Source: Pterois miles (Eukaryota; Chordata; Actinopteri; Perciformes; Scorpaenidae). Taken from it: a stretch of 64,000 nt of DNA. The stretch lies in the NCBI GenBank assembly GCA_947000775.1, contig CAMQGK010000514.1, positions 5,797,501 through 5,861,500 on the forward strand, in the 5' to 3' direction. The notes under the pieces were generated by a model. It was not told the origin of the DNA. It saw only the letters and a list, made by a program, of their open reading frames with translations, and did not search any database. The stretch's first letter is position 1. Each line of letters opens with the position of its first letter. Made by a program: the position numbers and the translations under genes. This document shows, piece after piece, positions 12,045 to 23,160 of the stretch.

Positions 12045-12171
12045 TTACCGCCTCGCGCCAACCAGTCAAGTTGCAGTTTACGTCCATGTCTGTCCAAAAC
12101 TCACTTCAGCATTTTATCCTACTAGACATTTGCATGAAATGGCCACGTCTGTCGCCGGTGCGGAGGGATAA
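12045..12171 (+). mobile_element. Short deletion derivative of the 60.7-kb DNA element
   Basis: Starts TTACCGCCTCGCGCCAACCA and ends CTGTCGCCGGTGCGGAGGG. The left 90 bp match 60736-60830 (AACCAGTCAAGTTGCAGTT, CCATGTCTGTCCAAAA, CATTTTAT), and the end matches the right terminus at 61592. The interior is missing, giving a 127-bp MITE-sized copy. Confidence 0.6.
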
Positions 12172-13056
12172 AATAAATAACGTATATGATTGGCAGAAGG
12201 ATCAAGTCGTGACTTTATGCAGGCAGTTTCTACCAGTCTCGCCACAAATATCAGGACTTGTTTTTCTGCCGTCATTAATTTGAAACTTAGCCGGAGTCGC
12301 TTGTTTATCTGCCACGTTGTCACCTCAGCTTTGATCGCTGGCATTGGACATGAAGACAGAAAGCAGCCCTCAGAATGAAATAAATACCAAAACTTTTACA
12401 GTTTAACAATTCAACTAAATGTTGAGGTACAGTTATGAAGGGAACAACTCACTTGGCCAATGCTTCCTTTTTGGGACGGATATTTTCTTGCAGAATCCAT
12501 CCATCAAGGTTTATCTATCTATTTTGAAATGCATTTCTTTACTACTTACTAAACTAGAAATGACCAATAAAACAGCCTGATTGTCTCATCTTGGAGCAGC
12601 TGGTGCTTAGAGGAAGCCATCCTGACACAGTCCAGGCCTGGACAGATCTCTCTGCTTTATGAGATACGAGCACAGGTGGAGTTTTAAGATGCTCTCCTTT
12701 TATTCTCTCTCTCAGTCCTCTCCCCTCGGTAGATCTCCCTCCTTGTGTCGGTCCCAGTGGAAACAGATATGAATGGTGATAAGGAGCCAGATGGGAGCAG
12801 TGCTATGAATCCAGACTAGAGGCAGTAAAAATTTAGAGGTCCATTGTTACCTCTGGAGGGAGATATTGATTGGTGCTGTGTGTTAAGTGAAGCATCAACA
12901 CTGTTGCACTAATAGCAGCTAAGGCAGGCTCATAAACATTTTGCCTTCTCCCTGACCTCTTTCACCAAGTTATATTCTGATTAAATGATGGTCATCTGAT
13001 GTTCAGTGCACACCTAGGCCTAATTATTAGTTTTTTTTTTCTGCTCACATGGCTCC
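12172..13056. other. Intronic DNA, no recognised feature
   Basis: Unique-looking. Overlapping short frames at 12114-12378 on both strands show no domain. Confidence 0.45.
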
Positions 13057-13623
13057 TCAGGCTGGGACGATACACCTATCTCCTGATTCAATACTATCAC
13101 GTTGGAGCTGACTCTATATGTATTGCAATTCTACAAGAATAGGTATTCAATATTATGATTTATTGTGATGTTTGATCACTTTTTTTAAAACTCGACCATA
13201 GGGCAAAGTTGAATCAGTTTTAGGGACTTTTACTTTGGAAGATGTCTAAATTAATACAGTAACAATGTTTGGTTTTCACCATGTATGTAGTCAGACATGT
13301 CCTGAAGTCAAATATATCCATCAAATAAAAGACTGAAGACATTTCTCTCACAATTGTGTGGTATTTTCTTTTTAATTTATAAAGGTACATGTAATGTTTT
13401 ATACTTCTGGTGGTGAATATAATGTATAATATTTCCAGATTAATCTCTTTCTCTCTCTATATATACATAGTATACTGTGCATACGTACTGTGCATACTGT
13501 GTAACGATTGTGTAGACAATCTAGGTCAAGGCATAGGTCGTATAGACTCAAATGAAGCAAATATATTGATTCTGGCATTAAAATATCGCGATACATAGGT
13601 GAATCAAATTTTTTCCACCCCTA
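13057..13623 (+). mobile_element. hAT-like element (GGGACGATACACC family)
   Basis: Left end AGGCTGGGACGATACACC and right end CCACCCCTA with ATCGCGATACAT just inside are the known style of this teleost family. Flanks ATGGCTCC and ATGGATAC agree at 6 of 8 positions, compatible with an old 8-bp target duplication. No coding frame survives. Confidence 0.55.
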
Positions 13624-14943
13624 ATGGATACCAGATAGGACCACAATAAAAACAAGATTATTGTTTGATTACTGGATTAAAACAAGTACCTTTTCACAAC
13701 ATGTACAGTAGAAACTACTTATAGTGATCATGTCTGTCAGAGTAAAATTGATCACTGTAATCAGATGATTATTTTAACTGAATTTTTGTTGTTGTTCATT
13801 GTTTCTAATGCAGATTACCATGTAATTGTATATTTCTCACACAAATACAAAGTAATGAAATGGACCACTTCACATTTTACTGACTCCCTGCCGATTCTTC
13901 TTCCCTTTCCCTCACCGAGGCTGAGGCATTGCTGTTTTTGGCCACTTCTTCAGTACAGCACCTCTTTGCTGGAGGGTGATGGGCGGCGATCTGCATGAGC
14001 TGCCGGCGCTGCAGTGCCGAGGAGTCGGTCCGCAGACTTTCATTTGGGGGGACGTTACGTGACATGAAATTATCAATCCACCTGACGAGGGCTTCAACCA
14101 CAGGTGCTTTCCCCGTGCACATTAGATTCATATTCAGAGAAAATTACATTCCTTTTTCCATCATGATATCAATGTACGCAGCATCAGTCTCAGGTATGCA
14201 GGCAGACAGCTCGAGGCAAATTATCAAGGGAGTAAAGAACAAAACAAAAACTAAATTAACGTTAGTCTGACGTTGTTTTAAAATGTTTTTTTCCCATATA
14301 TTGTAAACACTCTAAGCAGACTACTTGATTTATATAAACAAATTATTTAAACAGCATTTTTATAGGAATGATTTTGTCCCACGCTGAGCGGTTTCTACTG
14401 GATTTGAGAATCTGTCTATCTAATTACAATACGAGTACATTTTAGGAACAAAAGGAAGTATAATACAGTTTTTATGTTTTTTTGTTTGTCAGTTTGCTTT
14501 TTGTTACCCATTGTGAGATGATGCAATAAAAACAGACATGGGCTTCAGAAAAAAAGGACATTTTTCTTTGTGGTTTGAATTTGAAGTTAAAACAACAACA
14601 ACTGCATTTCAGCACGTTGCATCAGTAAAAGACACCATTCGGAGTTCAAAGTCGAATCCCGAAATTGAACAAGTAGGTGCCTTTCATGGTCTGAAAGTTG
14701 TCATTTCAGTTTGGATCAAGTGTGACACACAGTGGGCGCTAAAGAAGTGAGGCAAATATATTTGCAGGGTTGGACACGGACGCAGGCATTGTCATAAAGC
14801 TCCATTTGCAAAGTTCATTCTTAAGACTTAAGTCCTCGATATCTGAGATGTGAATGCTCTCCTCATAATGAAAAGTGACAGGATGGGAAAAATAAAAGAA
14901 TTTAAGTTGCAAGTTGTCTGTATGTGTGCATGTGTGTCTGTAT
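13624..14943. other. Intronic DNA, no recognised feature
   Basis: AT-rich, with a GC-richer patch at about 13900-14050 open on both strands but without splice signals or a recognisable product. Confidence 0.4.
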
Positions 14944-15861
14944 TCGGGCTGCACAATTAATCGAATTTTGATCACGATCATGATTTTTGGTTTCCCACAA
15001 TTAAAAGAACATGATTGACTGCAATGCTGAAGTTTATAATGCCAGTTCCTACAAAACTCTTCTGCATAAATCAAGAGCTTCCTAAACTAACAGCTAGAGG
15101 TGAACCGCCACTCAGCAGCCAATCAAAGCTGGCTGCTTTTCAGCAGTGTCAAATACCGTTTATTACTCCCACCCCTGCAGCCGCCACATGATGGTCTTAC
15201 GTCAGCACACAGCAGCGTAATCCGTAACGTCACATGCACAACATGTTGTCGGCGTCGTGTCGTCCTTCAGCTGAGTGACGAAGACGTGAAGCTGACATTT
15301 GTCACAACTGTGAGTCCAAAATAAGCCGTGAAGGAAGAACCTTAAAACACCCTTAGAACAACTAACGTAATCAGATACTTCATTCAGAACGGAGGTTTCA
15401 CAGAGTCACATTGTGCTGCCTTCAAGCTCTGCTCAGTATAAATAAGTATTGGCTGATGAAATTTCATTACAACACTGTCATGATGCGATCAAATGCAATT
15501 TTGTAAAATGTAGTTTTTGGCGAGAAACTTGAATAAATCCAGTTGTTGGAAGAAGATGTTTTTCAGCAATACAAACTAGATAATAGAGAGGGAATTGTGA
15601 CCTGTTTAACTTCCTAACACATGCTCTAAGCTGCTTATAATACATAATTAGAACTATTAATGCCAAGATCTTTTCTTAATCAATGCAAATATAATAAGAG
15701 TTTTTGATGGTTAAAATATAGCACAATACTGACGTGAAAGCAGCGCTCTGTTTATTAAAATGTGAAATTGCAATAAAAATATTTTGTCCCAAAAATTACA
15801 TCATTGTGATCTCAATATTGATCACAATAATCGGGATTATCCTTTTGGGCATAATCATGCA
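14944..15861. mobile_element. hAT-like element (GGGCTGCACAATTAATCG family) beside the exon
   Basis: Left end CGGGCTGCACAATTAATCG and right end ATAATCATGCA are inverted-related; the last few bases of the right terminus appear lost. GTCTGTAT before and GTCTGCAT after match at 7 of 8 positions, compatible with an 8-bp duplication. The 0.9-kb interior includes a GC-rich block near 15100-15300. The right edge lies only about 35 bp from the UNC5 exon donor. Confidence 0.6.
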
Positions 15862-15891
15862 GTCTGCATGCACAGTGTGTGTCTAATGAGT

Positions 15892-15900
15892 GTTTACCTG
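15892..15900 (-). other. 5' splice site (donor) of the UNC5 exon
   Basis: On the minus strand the exon ends ACAG followed by GTAAAC, a good match to the vertebrate donor consensus. It leaves one base of a glycine codon at the junction (phase 1), as expected after the Ig1 first half in UNC5 genes. Confidence 0.85.
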
Positions 15901-16104
15901 TCCCCAGGTCGGTGTGCTCCTGAGACAGGTGCTGGCTCTGGTGGACCCATTCGCCGTTGCACTTGAAGAAGATCTGAAGAGCAGGCCGAGCTTGGCACCG
16001 GAGCTTGATGGGGTTGCTCTTGACGATGTAAGCGTCAACGGGCTCCTCCAGGAAGTGGGGCAGTGTCCCAGACTGGCCATGCTGCAGGGCTTCACCTCGG
16101 GGGC
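15898..16104 (-). CDS. unc5d: UNC5-type netrin receptor, exon 2 (start of first Ig domain), probably unc5d
   Basis: UNC5 proteins are single-pass neuronal receptors for netrins; UNC5D also binds FLRT proteins through its first Ig domain and mediates repulsive guidance (family knowledge). The exon gives 68 complete codons plus split codons at both ends. Visible in order are a short variable N-terminal part, then LPHFLEEPVDAYIVKSNP, then IKLRCQARPALQIFFKCN and GEWVHQ, with two cysteines placed as in the UNC5 Ig1 fold. The IVKSNP and ARPA..QIFFKCNGEWVHQ wording resembles UNC5D more than UNC5A, B or C, which carry IVKNKP. The last residues (SQHLSQEHTDLGTG) differ from the tetrapod sequence. The exon starts after CCAG, ends at ACAG before GTAAAC, and is phase 1-1, so it splices in frame with neighbours outside the window. 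No stop or frameshift is seen. UNC5 membership is very secure; the D paralogue, and which teleost duplicate, is an inference. Confidence 0.9.
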
Positions 16105-16125
16105 CTGGACAACAAAACGCAGATT
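16105..16125 (-). other. 3' splice site (acceptor) of the UNC5 exon
   Basis: The minus strand reads TTTTGTTGTCCAG immediately before the exon, a moderately pyrimidine-rich acceptor. A TTTTCAG further upstream, near 16158, is a weaker alternative that would add about 50 bases. The chosen site is the one in frame with the receptor reading. Confidence 0.8.
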
Positions 16126-16234
16126 AAAAAGTGAATGACGGAACAAAATGGAACTGAAAAGTTAATTCTTAATCAACAATGGCGAGATGGCTGATTCAAA
16201 CCAGCTCTGATTTCTTCCCTGTTTTCAACACACG

Positions 16235-16235
<1 letters not shown>

Positions 16236-16325
<90 letters not shown>
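16236..16325. repeat. (CA)45 microsatellite, UG in the transcript
   Basis: Ninety bases of uninterrupted CA. In the minus-strand transcript this is a (UG)n tract ending about 131 nt upstream of the UNC5 exon acceptor. Confidence 0.97.
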
Positions 16326-16327
<2 letters not shown>

Positions 16328-16939
16328 TAGCTCAAAGCTAGCTCACTCTGTCTTCCCCCACAATCCTTCACTCCCTCGCTCTGTCCTGCAACCAGACCCA
16401 ACTAGCAGCCATTACTCCTCGCAGCGACGTCTCCCTCAAACAAATGGTTTCAGGAGCGCAGCTGAGAAATAACAGCAACAGAACATCACCTCGTCCCCAC
16501 AGTCCATTCTCCTCCACAGCATCACAATGCAATAATTTACATGAAGCCCAGAGAGTGGTTAATATTTTAAGAAGTACACAGGGACGTACAGACGATGCTA
16601 CAGGGGATTTTTGCAGAACGCTACACTTGATTTTGCAAACCTGCAAACATTTATGATAAAAATACCGTCCATGTTTAGTCTTTAATAATGTATGTGATTA
16701 GTGTGTTTGAAGGGTGGAGTGTTTGAGCTCCTCTGGGAAATACAGGCATTGGGTAAGGGTTACCTCTTCTCAACTCTTGGCTCAATATAAGTTGTGTTTT
16801 TCTTCTCCGTATGGTAACAAATGACAACAGCAGACTTTTTAATTAAAGAATTAAAGAGGGGGGAGACTGGAGAACGGAGCTGTATGACAGAACCTGAAAC
16901 GTGGCAGTTTTTACCACAATAAAATCCCACTATCAGGGT
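16326..16939. other. Intronic DNA, no recognised feature
   Basis: Moderately GC-rich up to about 16600, then AT-rich; frames are short and overlapping. Confidence 0.4.
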
Positions 16940-17530
16940 TGTCAGAGTAAAGTAAAACTGAAAGTAAGCAGTGAAAATAGGTTTTAGTAGACTGAAAACT
17001 AAATAAAAATGCTATTCTTTAAGAAAAACTTAACTGAAACGATACTGTCTGGTAAAAAAAAATGAATAAAAAATAAATAAAAATGAACGTACTGTAAATT
17101 CATTTCAGTTTAAATTTTTTAAAAACGAAAAGGAAACTTGTTTGGTACAGATCCCTGCAAAATCACACCATAATCATTTCAAATGTATTTTTTCAATAAA
17201 AATGAGAATAATTATGTAACATTGATCATTCAATCTTACGTCACAAGTCATGTGATGATTGTAATATCAGTCAAAATAATTGCAATTAGAAGTTTTCCAA
17301 ATCAAGCAGGCCTACTTCTGAGACATTATAGCTGTCCCGTACACAGACTAAAAATACTACAAAACTAAAATAAACACATAAAAACTGAACCTTTCTGAAA
17401 AACTGAAAGTGAACTAAAACTAGCAAACACACTGAAAACTAATTAAACTAAACCAAAATAATACCTAAACTAAAATAAAATAAAAACTAATTGAAAATCC
17501 CAAACTTTTATGTCAATGACACTGAATAAT
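16940..17530 (+). repeat. A-rich degenerate repeat (AAACTAAAA words)
   Basis: Two blocks rich in AAACTAAAATAAA and ACTGAAAG words (16945-17130 and 17340-17510) flank an AT-rich middle. The bounding phrases GTTGTCAGAG and TGTCAATGACA may be its degenerate ends. This is low-complexity repeated DNA of unknown class. Confidence 0.45.
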
Positions 17531-18799
17531 GGAGAGGTGTAAATGGAATAAAGATCTCATTGAAAGAAGATAAAGACGTCCTAACGCTGATCGGACAGAT
17601 CTATATTAGTCCCATAAAGGCTTCTTTGATCTCTCAGACGCTGCTGTTCACTAAAGACCGTTAATTCAGTTGAAAAATTCACCGACAACACACTGGCAAC
17701 ACATTTAACAGGCATTACTCCTTCTTCCCCTTCCCGTCTGAGGTGCGTTCCAGTCAGCGCACGTTTTGCTACTTCTGAAGCCCCGCAAGTGTAATTACAC
17801 TCTGCCTAATCCCCTAGTTTGCTGGAACCTCTTTCATGCGAGTGTGAAGGGTTTAGTGAGGCAAACCGTCCCGCGGCCGCCCCTCCCGAGCCCGGCTCCC
17901 CACTGCACACTGCATGTTTCTCCACAGTGATGGGTGTACCTCTGAAAACCCCATCAGGATTAGACAACCCACTCTCTCTTTCTCTCTCTCTAGCTAATCT
18001 AATCCTCCTACCTTTCCTGCCGGATGTCTCCTGATTGAGGGGAATAGATAAAAGGTTGTGTGTGATTCCCTGGCTGTGAAAATCACAGCACCAGCACTGT
18101 TGCTCTCCCCTCCGTGCGACACATTTACGTTCTCTCCCTCGTTCCTGGAACTGAGGCTGAACAAAGAGACATGCTTTTAATTTCAAAATGACTAGCCCCA
18201 GGCAAGCTTTTCTTGTACTGAGCGCTCCAATTTGTTTTGCTCACGGAGCATTGACACGGTGTGTTTGTGTTTGGAGAGATGCAAAACATAGACGTGAGAG
18301 CGCATCCAGACGATGATAGATGGGAACATGAATACACAAACACACAGCTGTCAAACAAAGCCACAGCCCTCCAAGTAATGACTCATTTGTTAATAGATCA
18401 GGTATTATACTAATGCATACCAACATGACAGTTTAATGTCACGGCAGCTAATACCTCAAATATCAACAGGAGCGAGGTTTAGTAAAGCATTACGGGCTTT
18501 ATTTCAGAATTCGCTCTTCATTTCTTATTTAGCAGGTGGGATAGTGTTGCAGCAGACAGATTAGGCGAGACACACGGAAAGACACTCTGGTGTGATTTAA
18601 CCTGTGGGTGGCGGTGGGACATGTGACTGAGGGGAAACACAAGCACTTATCTGCCTCTGGGACTGGCGTAACATTGTCTTTTTTCTTTAAATGGCTGCAT
18701 ATAGATCACACAGTGCAACACCAAACAAAGACTGTAGGATGCCCCTCCAGCTCTGCACCAGTTAGTGCACATGGGTGGGCAGCCTGCGGTTCTGAAAAG
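17531..18799. other. Intronic DNA, no recognised feature
   Basis: Includes a GC-rich patch with GCGGCCGC near 17872 and a short CT run at 17975-17992. No promoter elements or exon-like frame were convincing. Confidence 0.4.
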
Positions 18800-19535
18800 T
18801 GAAGCTGTGCCTTATGCATTATTTCTAATATCCAGCAGGGGGCGACTCCTCTGGTTGCAAAAATGTGTCTGATTGTATAGAAGTCTATGAGAAAATGAGC
18901 CAACTTCTCACTTGATTTATTACCTCAGTAAACACTGTAAACATGAGTTTATGGTCTCAATCGCTAATTTCAAGTCTTCTTGGGTACGGCAGTAGCTCAG
19001 TCTGTAGGGAGTTGGCTTGGGAACCGGAGGGTCACCGGTTCAAGTCCCGACATGGACCAAGAACTGAGTGAGATGTGTGCATGTGTGTGTTCGGGTCTGC
19101 ATGTACCGTGTATAAGTTAACAACAGAGTGAAAAAAAAAAAAATGAATTTCCCCTAGTGGGACTAATAAAGGAATATCTTCTTCTTCTTCTTCTTCAATA
19201 CAGCATGATGTTCATTTAGTAAATTATGGTCCCATTTAGAGTCAAATAGACCATAAAGCAGGGGATGCTTTAGGGAGGGGCTACCATGTGATTGACAGGT
19301 CACTACCATGGCATTGTCCGGTCTGGCAGTTGTTGCGTTTTACAATATTTCAAACATTTTCGTTGCCTAAAAATCTCTCGTATTTTGTATTTAGTTGTAC
19401 TTAGCTCCAACCTCTCGTGTCACTTCTGGTTGCAAAAAAATCAAGATGGCGACGGCCAAAATGCCAAACTCGAGGCTTCAGAGCAGCAGTCCACAAACAA
19501 TCCACAATGGGTGACATGTATGTCCACTTCTTCTA
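18800..19535. repeat. Older dispersed repeat interrupted by a SINE
   Basis: The left part (ATATCCAGCAGGGGGCGACT, CTGGTTGCAAAAA) and right part (CAATACAGCATGATGTTCAT, CTTCTGGTTGCAAAAAAATC, AAGATGGCGACGG) read as one continuous teleost repeat once the SINE at 18982-19196 is removed. Confidence 0.5.
18982..19196 (+). mobile_element. tRNA-derived SINE, short form lacking the central core
   Basis: The tRNA-like head has an A box (TAGCTCAGTCTGTAGGG) and a B box (GGTTCAAGTCC). The tail has GAATTTCCCCTAGTGGGAC, AATAAAGGAATATC and (CTT)5. The head is nearly identical to that at 34284, but about 150 bp of middle sequence present there is absent. Not a functional tRNA: no CCA-adjacent acceptor stem closes. 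Confidence 0.85.
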
Positions 19536-20118
19536 CACAGTTACGTATACACATAAGATAAGTGATGCTGTTAGATGTAGCTCAAGCTAAGTAGTCTTGT
19601 GATATAGAGTGTCCGGGGATTTCTAAATGCAAAGTTGCTGCGAGGACAGCGGCAAGAACAGCCACTGACAAACGTAATCCCTTTACATGTCCTGAATTCG
19701 GACAGGCCAATCACAACCATTTATCTACATGCGTGGGGATGTACATGGGGATAATGCACTGCTACTGGTCAACATTGTCTCCATGGGAGGGAGCCGGAGA
19801 TTATGGAGGAATAAAACCATGACCATGAATGACATTCTGGAGCCATTTACTGGAGAGCTCTGAGATCATCTTTTAAACAGCCACACTGTGTGATCGCCCA
19901 AGGAAGGGCCACCCTGAAGACTTTGGACCGGCTCTCTTTGCAGTTTTTTTAAACTTTATAATTGTCTCAAAGCAGTTTTAACAATGAAACCAGGAAGAGT
20001 GCCTTCAGTCTCTAGGTGAGTGAGCATTTGGAAACTAACTTGTGAGTCTACAAACTAAGGCTGCAGAACATGATGGTGCTGATGGTGATGCGAGGTCATT
20101 CTCCTCTCATTTACGGTG
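19536..20118. other. Intronic DNA, no recognised feature
   Basis: Unique-looking, with a few GC-rich words and no gene signal. Confidence 0.4.
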
Positions 20119-20423
20119 CAGGGCGACTGTGACTCAAAGGGTAGAGCAGGTCCTCCACCATGTCGTCGGTGGTTTGATCCCCGGCTGCTCCGGTTACATG
20201 TCGATGTGTCCTTGAGCAAGACACTTAACCCCAAATTGCTCCCAAAGGCATAGCCATTGGTGTGTGAACGAGTATTTAGATTAGATCCTGATGGGCAAAG
20301 TTGGCACCTCGCATGGCAGCCTCTGCCATCAGTGTATGAATGTGTGGGTGAACGCTGACATGTAGTGTAAAGTGCTTTGACTGGTCCGAAGCCTAGAAAA
20401 ATATAAAGTCCATTTACCATTTA
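20119..20423 (+). mobile_element. tRNA-derived SINE, second family (V-SINE-like)
   Basis: Starts GGGCGACTGTGACTCAAAGG with A-box-like GGGTAGAGCAGG and B-box GGTTTGATCCCC. A conserved central stretch follows (TGTCCTTGAGCAAGACACTT), then a tail with GTAGTGTAAAGTGCTTTGA and TATAAAGTCCATTTACCATT. This layout is that of the widespread teleost SINEs with a conserved V-type core. Confidence 0.8.
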
Positions 20424-21488
20424 TTGGTTCATCTCTATGTTGCCAGGAAAGGCCCAACACCAATATCTCTCCTCAATATGCTTGGTCGCTGTCATTCTGG
20501 AGACCGCTCTGCCACGTGCTTCACAGTTTTCACAGTGATCTACAACCAGTGCCTCAGCTCGGCAATAACACACAAGGGGCACAGATACATCTAGCCCAGT
20601 TTGAGAGGAAAACAAGATATCACTGCCAAAGGGCTGAGTGATGGCTCCATCAGACACCCTGCTTCTCTCCCTCTACCTCTCTGTCGGCCTCCAACACAAA
20701 CAAACTTTTGTCTGCAAACACATACAGTCTGATAATACTGTGTCAGCAACCTGTAAGGCAAAACGTTTTAATTTCCTCAAGTACAGCCAACGCTCCATCT
20801 CCTCACATGCAAAATTGAAAGCAATGGTTAAGTGTGGTCTCTTCTGTCAATTCAATGTATTCATGGCTTTTAGTGGGAAACCTAAAGGAAATGAGGGGGA
20901 AAGAGCCCCGAGCCGACTGAGCTAATTTGGTAAAGCCTTTGGGTAACAGCACAGGCTGTTTCACACAGAGAGATGACTGCTGCTCCAGCACACTCGCTCG
21001 TCGTGATTTGGAGAGACCAAAGGCAGCAGCCAGGCTGATGTTTGCCAAATTCTGCTCTACTTTCAGCACACTGCAGCCTCACATCCTGGCAGACAAATGG
21101 CTGTCCTGTTTCCATCTCAAACACCAGCTGATCCGATCCTATCCTACAGAAACACTGTAGGCCCCAGCAGGCATGTGTCCTCTTCCTGCTGCCATTTGTT
21201 CTGTATACAAGCAGCCGGCAGAGTGTGTACACCATGTCATCAGATCTACACGTGACATGGACCTCCTTTCTAATTTTGGCTTTCAGAGTCAAGATCATGG
21301 CCAGCTGACTATGTTCATCCAGTGATGCAACAACCAACAACCCGTGCCAGTAGTATAAAAACAAGGAAATGCTGGTGGACATTTACAAGACAACAAGTTG
21401 TAAAGAGCATCACATACATTCACTGTTGGTGCAACGCAGCCGTTTCTTGTGTGATAAAATACTGTTGTCAAGAATTATCAGTGAACAG
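20424..21488. other. Intronic DNA, no recognised feature
   Basis: Contains a minus-strand 166-codon frame (20882-21382) and a plus-strand frame on top of it. Neither shows a domain, splice sites or a believable protein, so both are treated as chance. Confidence 0.45.
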
Positions 21489-21795
21489 TTTAAAGCTGGA
21501 GAAGGCAGGTTGGAGCAAATATGGCAAAAAACTTATTTTTGTAAAACAGTAGTACATGAGACAGATAATCTGGAAAAAAAATCATGTACCTCTGTGTCCT
21601 CTGGTTTTCCTAATGGCATCTGCAAGATTTCACACACCAGAGGAAAACAACCAATCAGAGCCGAGCTGGAGCCTGCCATCTCTGAGCAGCTGTCAATCAC
21701 ATACTACGCCACCTGCTCTGCACGTCGCTCGTTGTACTACATCACTTGCTGAGGCCTTCTGTGGACTATCACTACAAAAGTATGTTAAACATCAA
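21489..21795 (+). repeat. Dispersed repeat, copy 2 (pair with 6203-6535)
   Basis: Shares ordered blocks with 6203-6535 (TTTAAAGC, TTGGAGCAAATATG, AATCATGTACCTCTGTGTCC), then continues with AACCAATCAGAGCCGAGC and AGCTGTCAATCAC. Class unknown. Confidence 0.5.
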
Positions 21796-23160
21796 AGACT
21801 AACGTAATCGAAAATTTGTTTCCCTCCAGATGTAATTTATAACACATATATAAGTTGTATGGGAACATAATTTTTAGTTGACAGGGCTGGCATTATAACA
21901 CCCGCTCACCCATCAGCAGGCAACCACATATGAAATCCAAAAAGCCAAACAGCTTCTCTTGCTGCGATGCAGAACTGATTGGGTCCTATTTGTTTAAGAG
22001 GCTGTTGCTTTCTGAACCTGAACCTCCTGCCTCTGCCACAACAACAGGAAGTCATTGTTAATACCTCTTGTAACAGGAAAACCCCTTGTACGCATGGAGT
22101 ACAGAACACAAACTCAATCTGACTGTCCTTATGACAATCTGTACAAAACAATTAGTGCTGGGTTAATGTGGGTCATTGTTGTTTGTGCAAGACTCGGTTC
22201 ACAACTGCAGCAGCTTCCTGTCACTCCCCACAGGGCTGCCATGCTTCAGCATCATTAAAATGGTTTGTTTTAGTGGTGTTACAGCTGAGATTCAACGCAG
22301 TTTTAGGATTAGTTTCCTTTCTCTGGTCAGATTTTGAGAAGTGTCTTAGCAAATAGTACTTCCTGACTATTCAGACTGTTGCCATCTGCTTATATCCACT
22401 CTAAGCTACAGCAGGTAGGTCATCTGTTGTCAGAGCAGCTCCTCCATGCCGAGTCTGACCTGCACTAAACAATCTGTGTTGCTGCATTCAAACCAAACAT
22501 GTTTGCTTCAGTTTGAAAGAGTTATAATGGATATAAATGACCTTGAACAGGCCGTTTCAGTAACCACATTACCAGCACTCTCTTTTTAAATGCATGTTTA
22601 CTTATTTGAGTCCCTTTTCCATTTCAGTTGCTCTCCATGAATAATGTTCACTGAACCATATTGAATTCAAATACCCGCTGCCACAATGGCACAATGCCAC
22701 ATGTGTGATCTCTGATTTCAGACCTCTTAACAATTGTGAGTCACCAAAAATGAATCTCCCGCTAATACTGTGTGTGAATTACCAGCATGGACGCAGAGCA
22801 AAAAGGAGACAGTGTGTGCTAGCGGGAAAGACAGAGAACGAAGCACAGAGAACGGGAGAGAATATATTGCTTTAATAAAATGCAACACTGCCTTAATGTT
22901 TTATCCAATAATCATAGGCTTGAAGCCTAAAACATCTCTCATTTTCAGAATTATTCTTCCATATGAGGCGCTAACCACCCTATAATATCCTAGAAATGCT
23001 GCAGTTTCAAAATAATAACATATCGTGCATCACAAGCTCTGTTTAAATTAGCCCCCCAAAATGGAAAGAAGTGGACAGAAGCACGGAGAAGTTCTGCAAC
23101 TGCTTTAAGTCACTCGGCAGCATTCAGTATTAATAAGCAGGAAGCAGCTGCTTAGCCATG
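21796..23160. other. Intronic DNA, no recognised feature
   Basis: Unique-looking AT-rich DNA; nothing supports a gene or a repeat family. Confidence 0.4.

Larger units (their letters stand above)
1..15897 (-). other. unc5d: Intron 2 of the UNC5-like gene (partial, runs off the left end)
   Basis: Everything left of the exon donor is intron on the transcribed minus strand. I looked for the next UNC5 exon (second half of Ig1, with WCQC and the VREVFINV-type strand) and found nothing like it, so intron 2 is longer than 15.9 kb here. Its content is mobile-element remnants and AT-rich unique-looking DNA. Confidence 0.8.

Noticed and set aside
13877..14131. GC-richer patch with open frames on both strands, possible exon or CpG island
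   Set aside because: Too short and CpG-poor, and without splice sites or a recognisable peptide.
16179..16472. Frame with a long His-Thr repeat
   Set aside because: Translation of the CA microsatellite.
18982..19060. tRNA gene
   Set aside because: A and B boxes are present, but the acceptor stem does not close and the sequence continues into a SINE body and tail.
20882..21382. 166-codon minus-strand frame, the right orientation for an UNC5 exon
   Set aside because: No resemblance to UNC5 or any family I know, an opposing frame overlaps it, and its edges are not splice sites.
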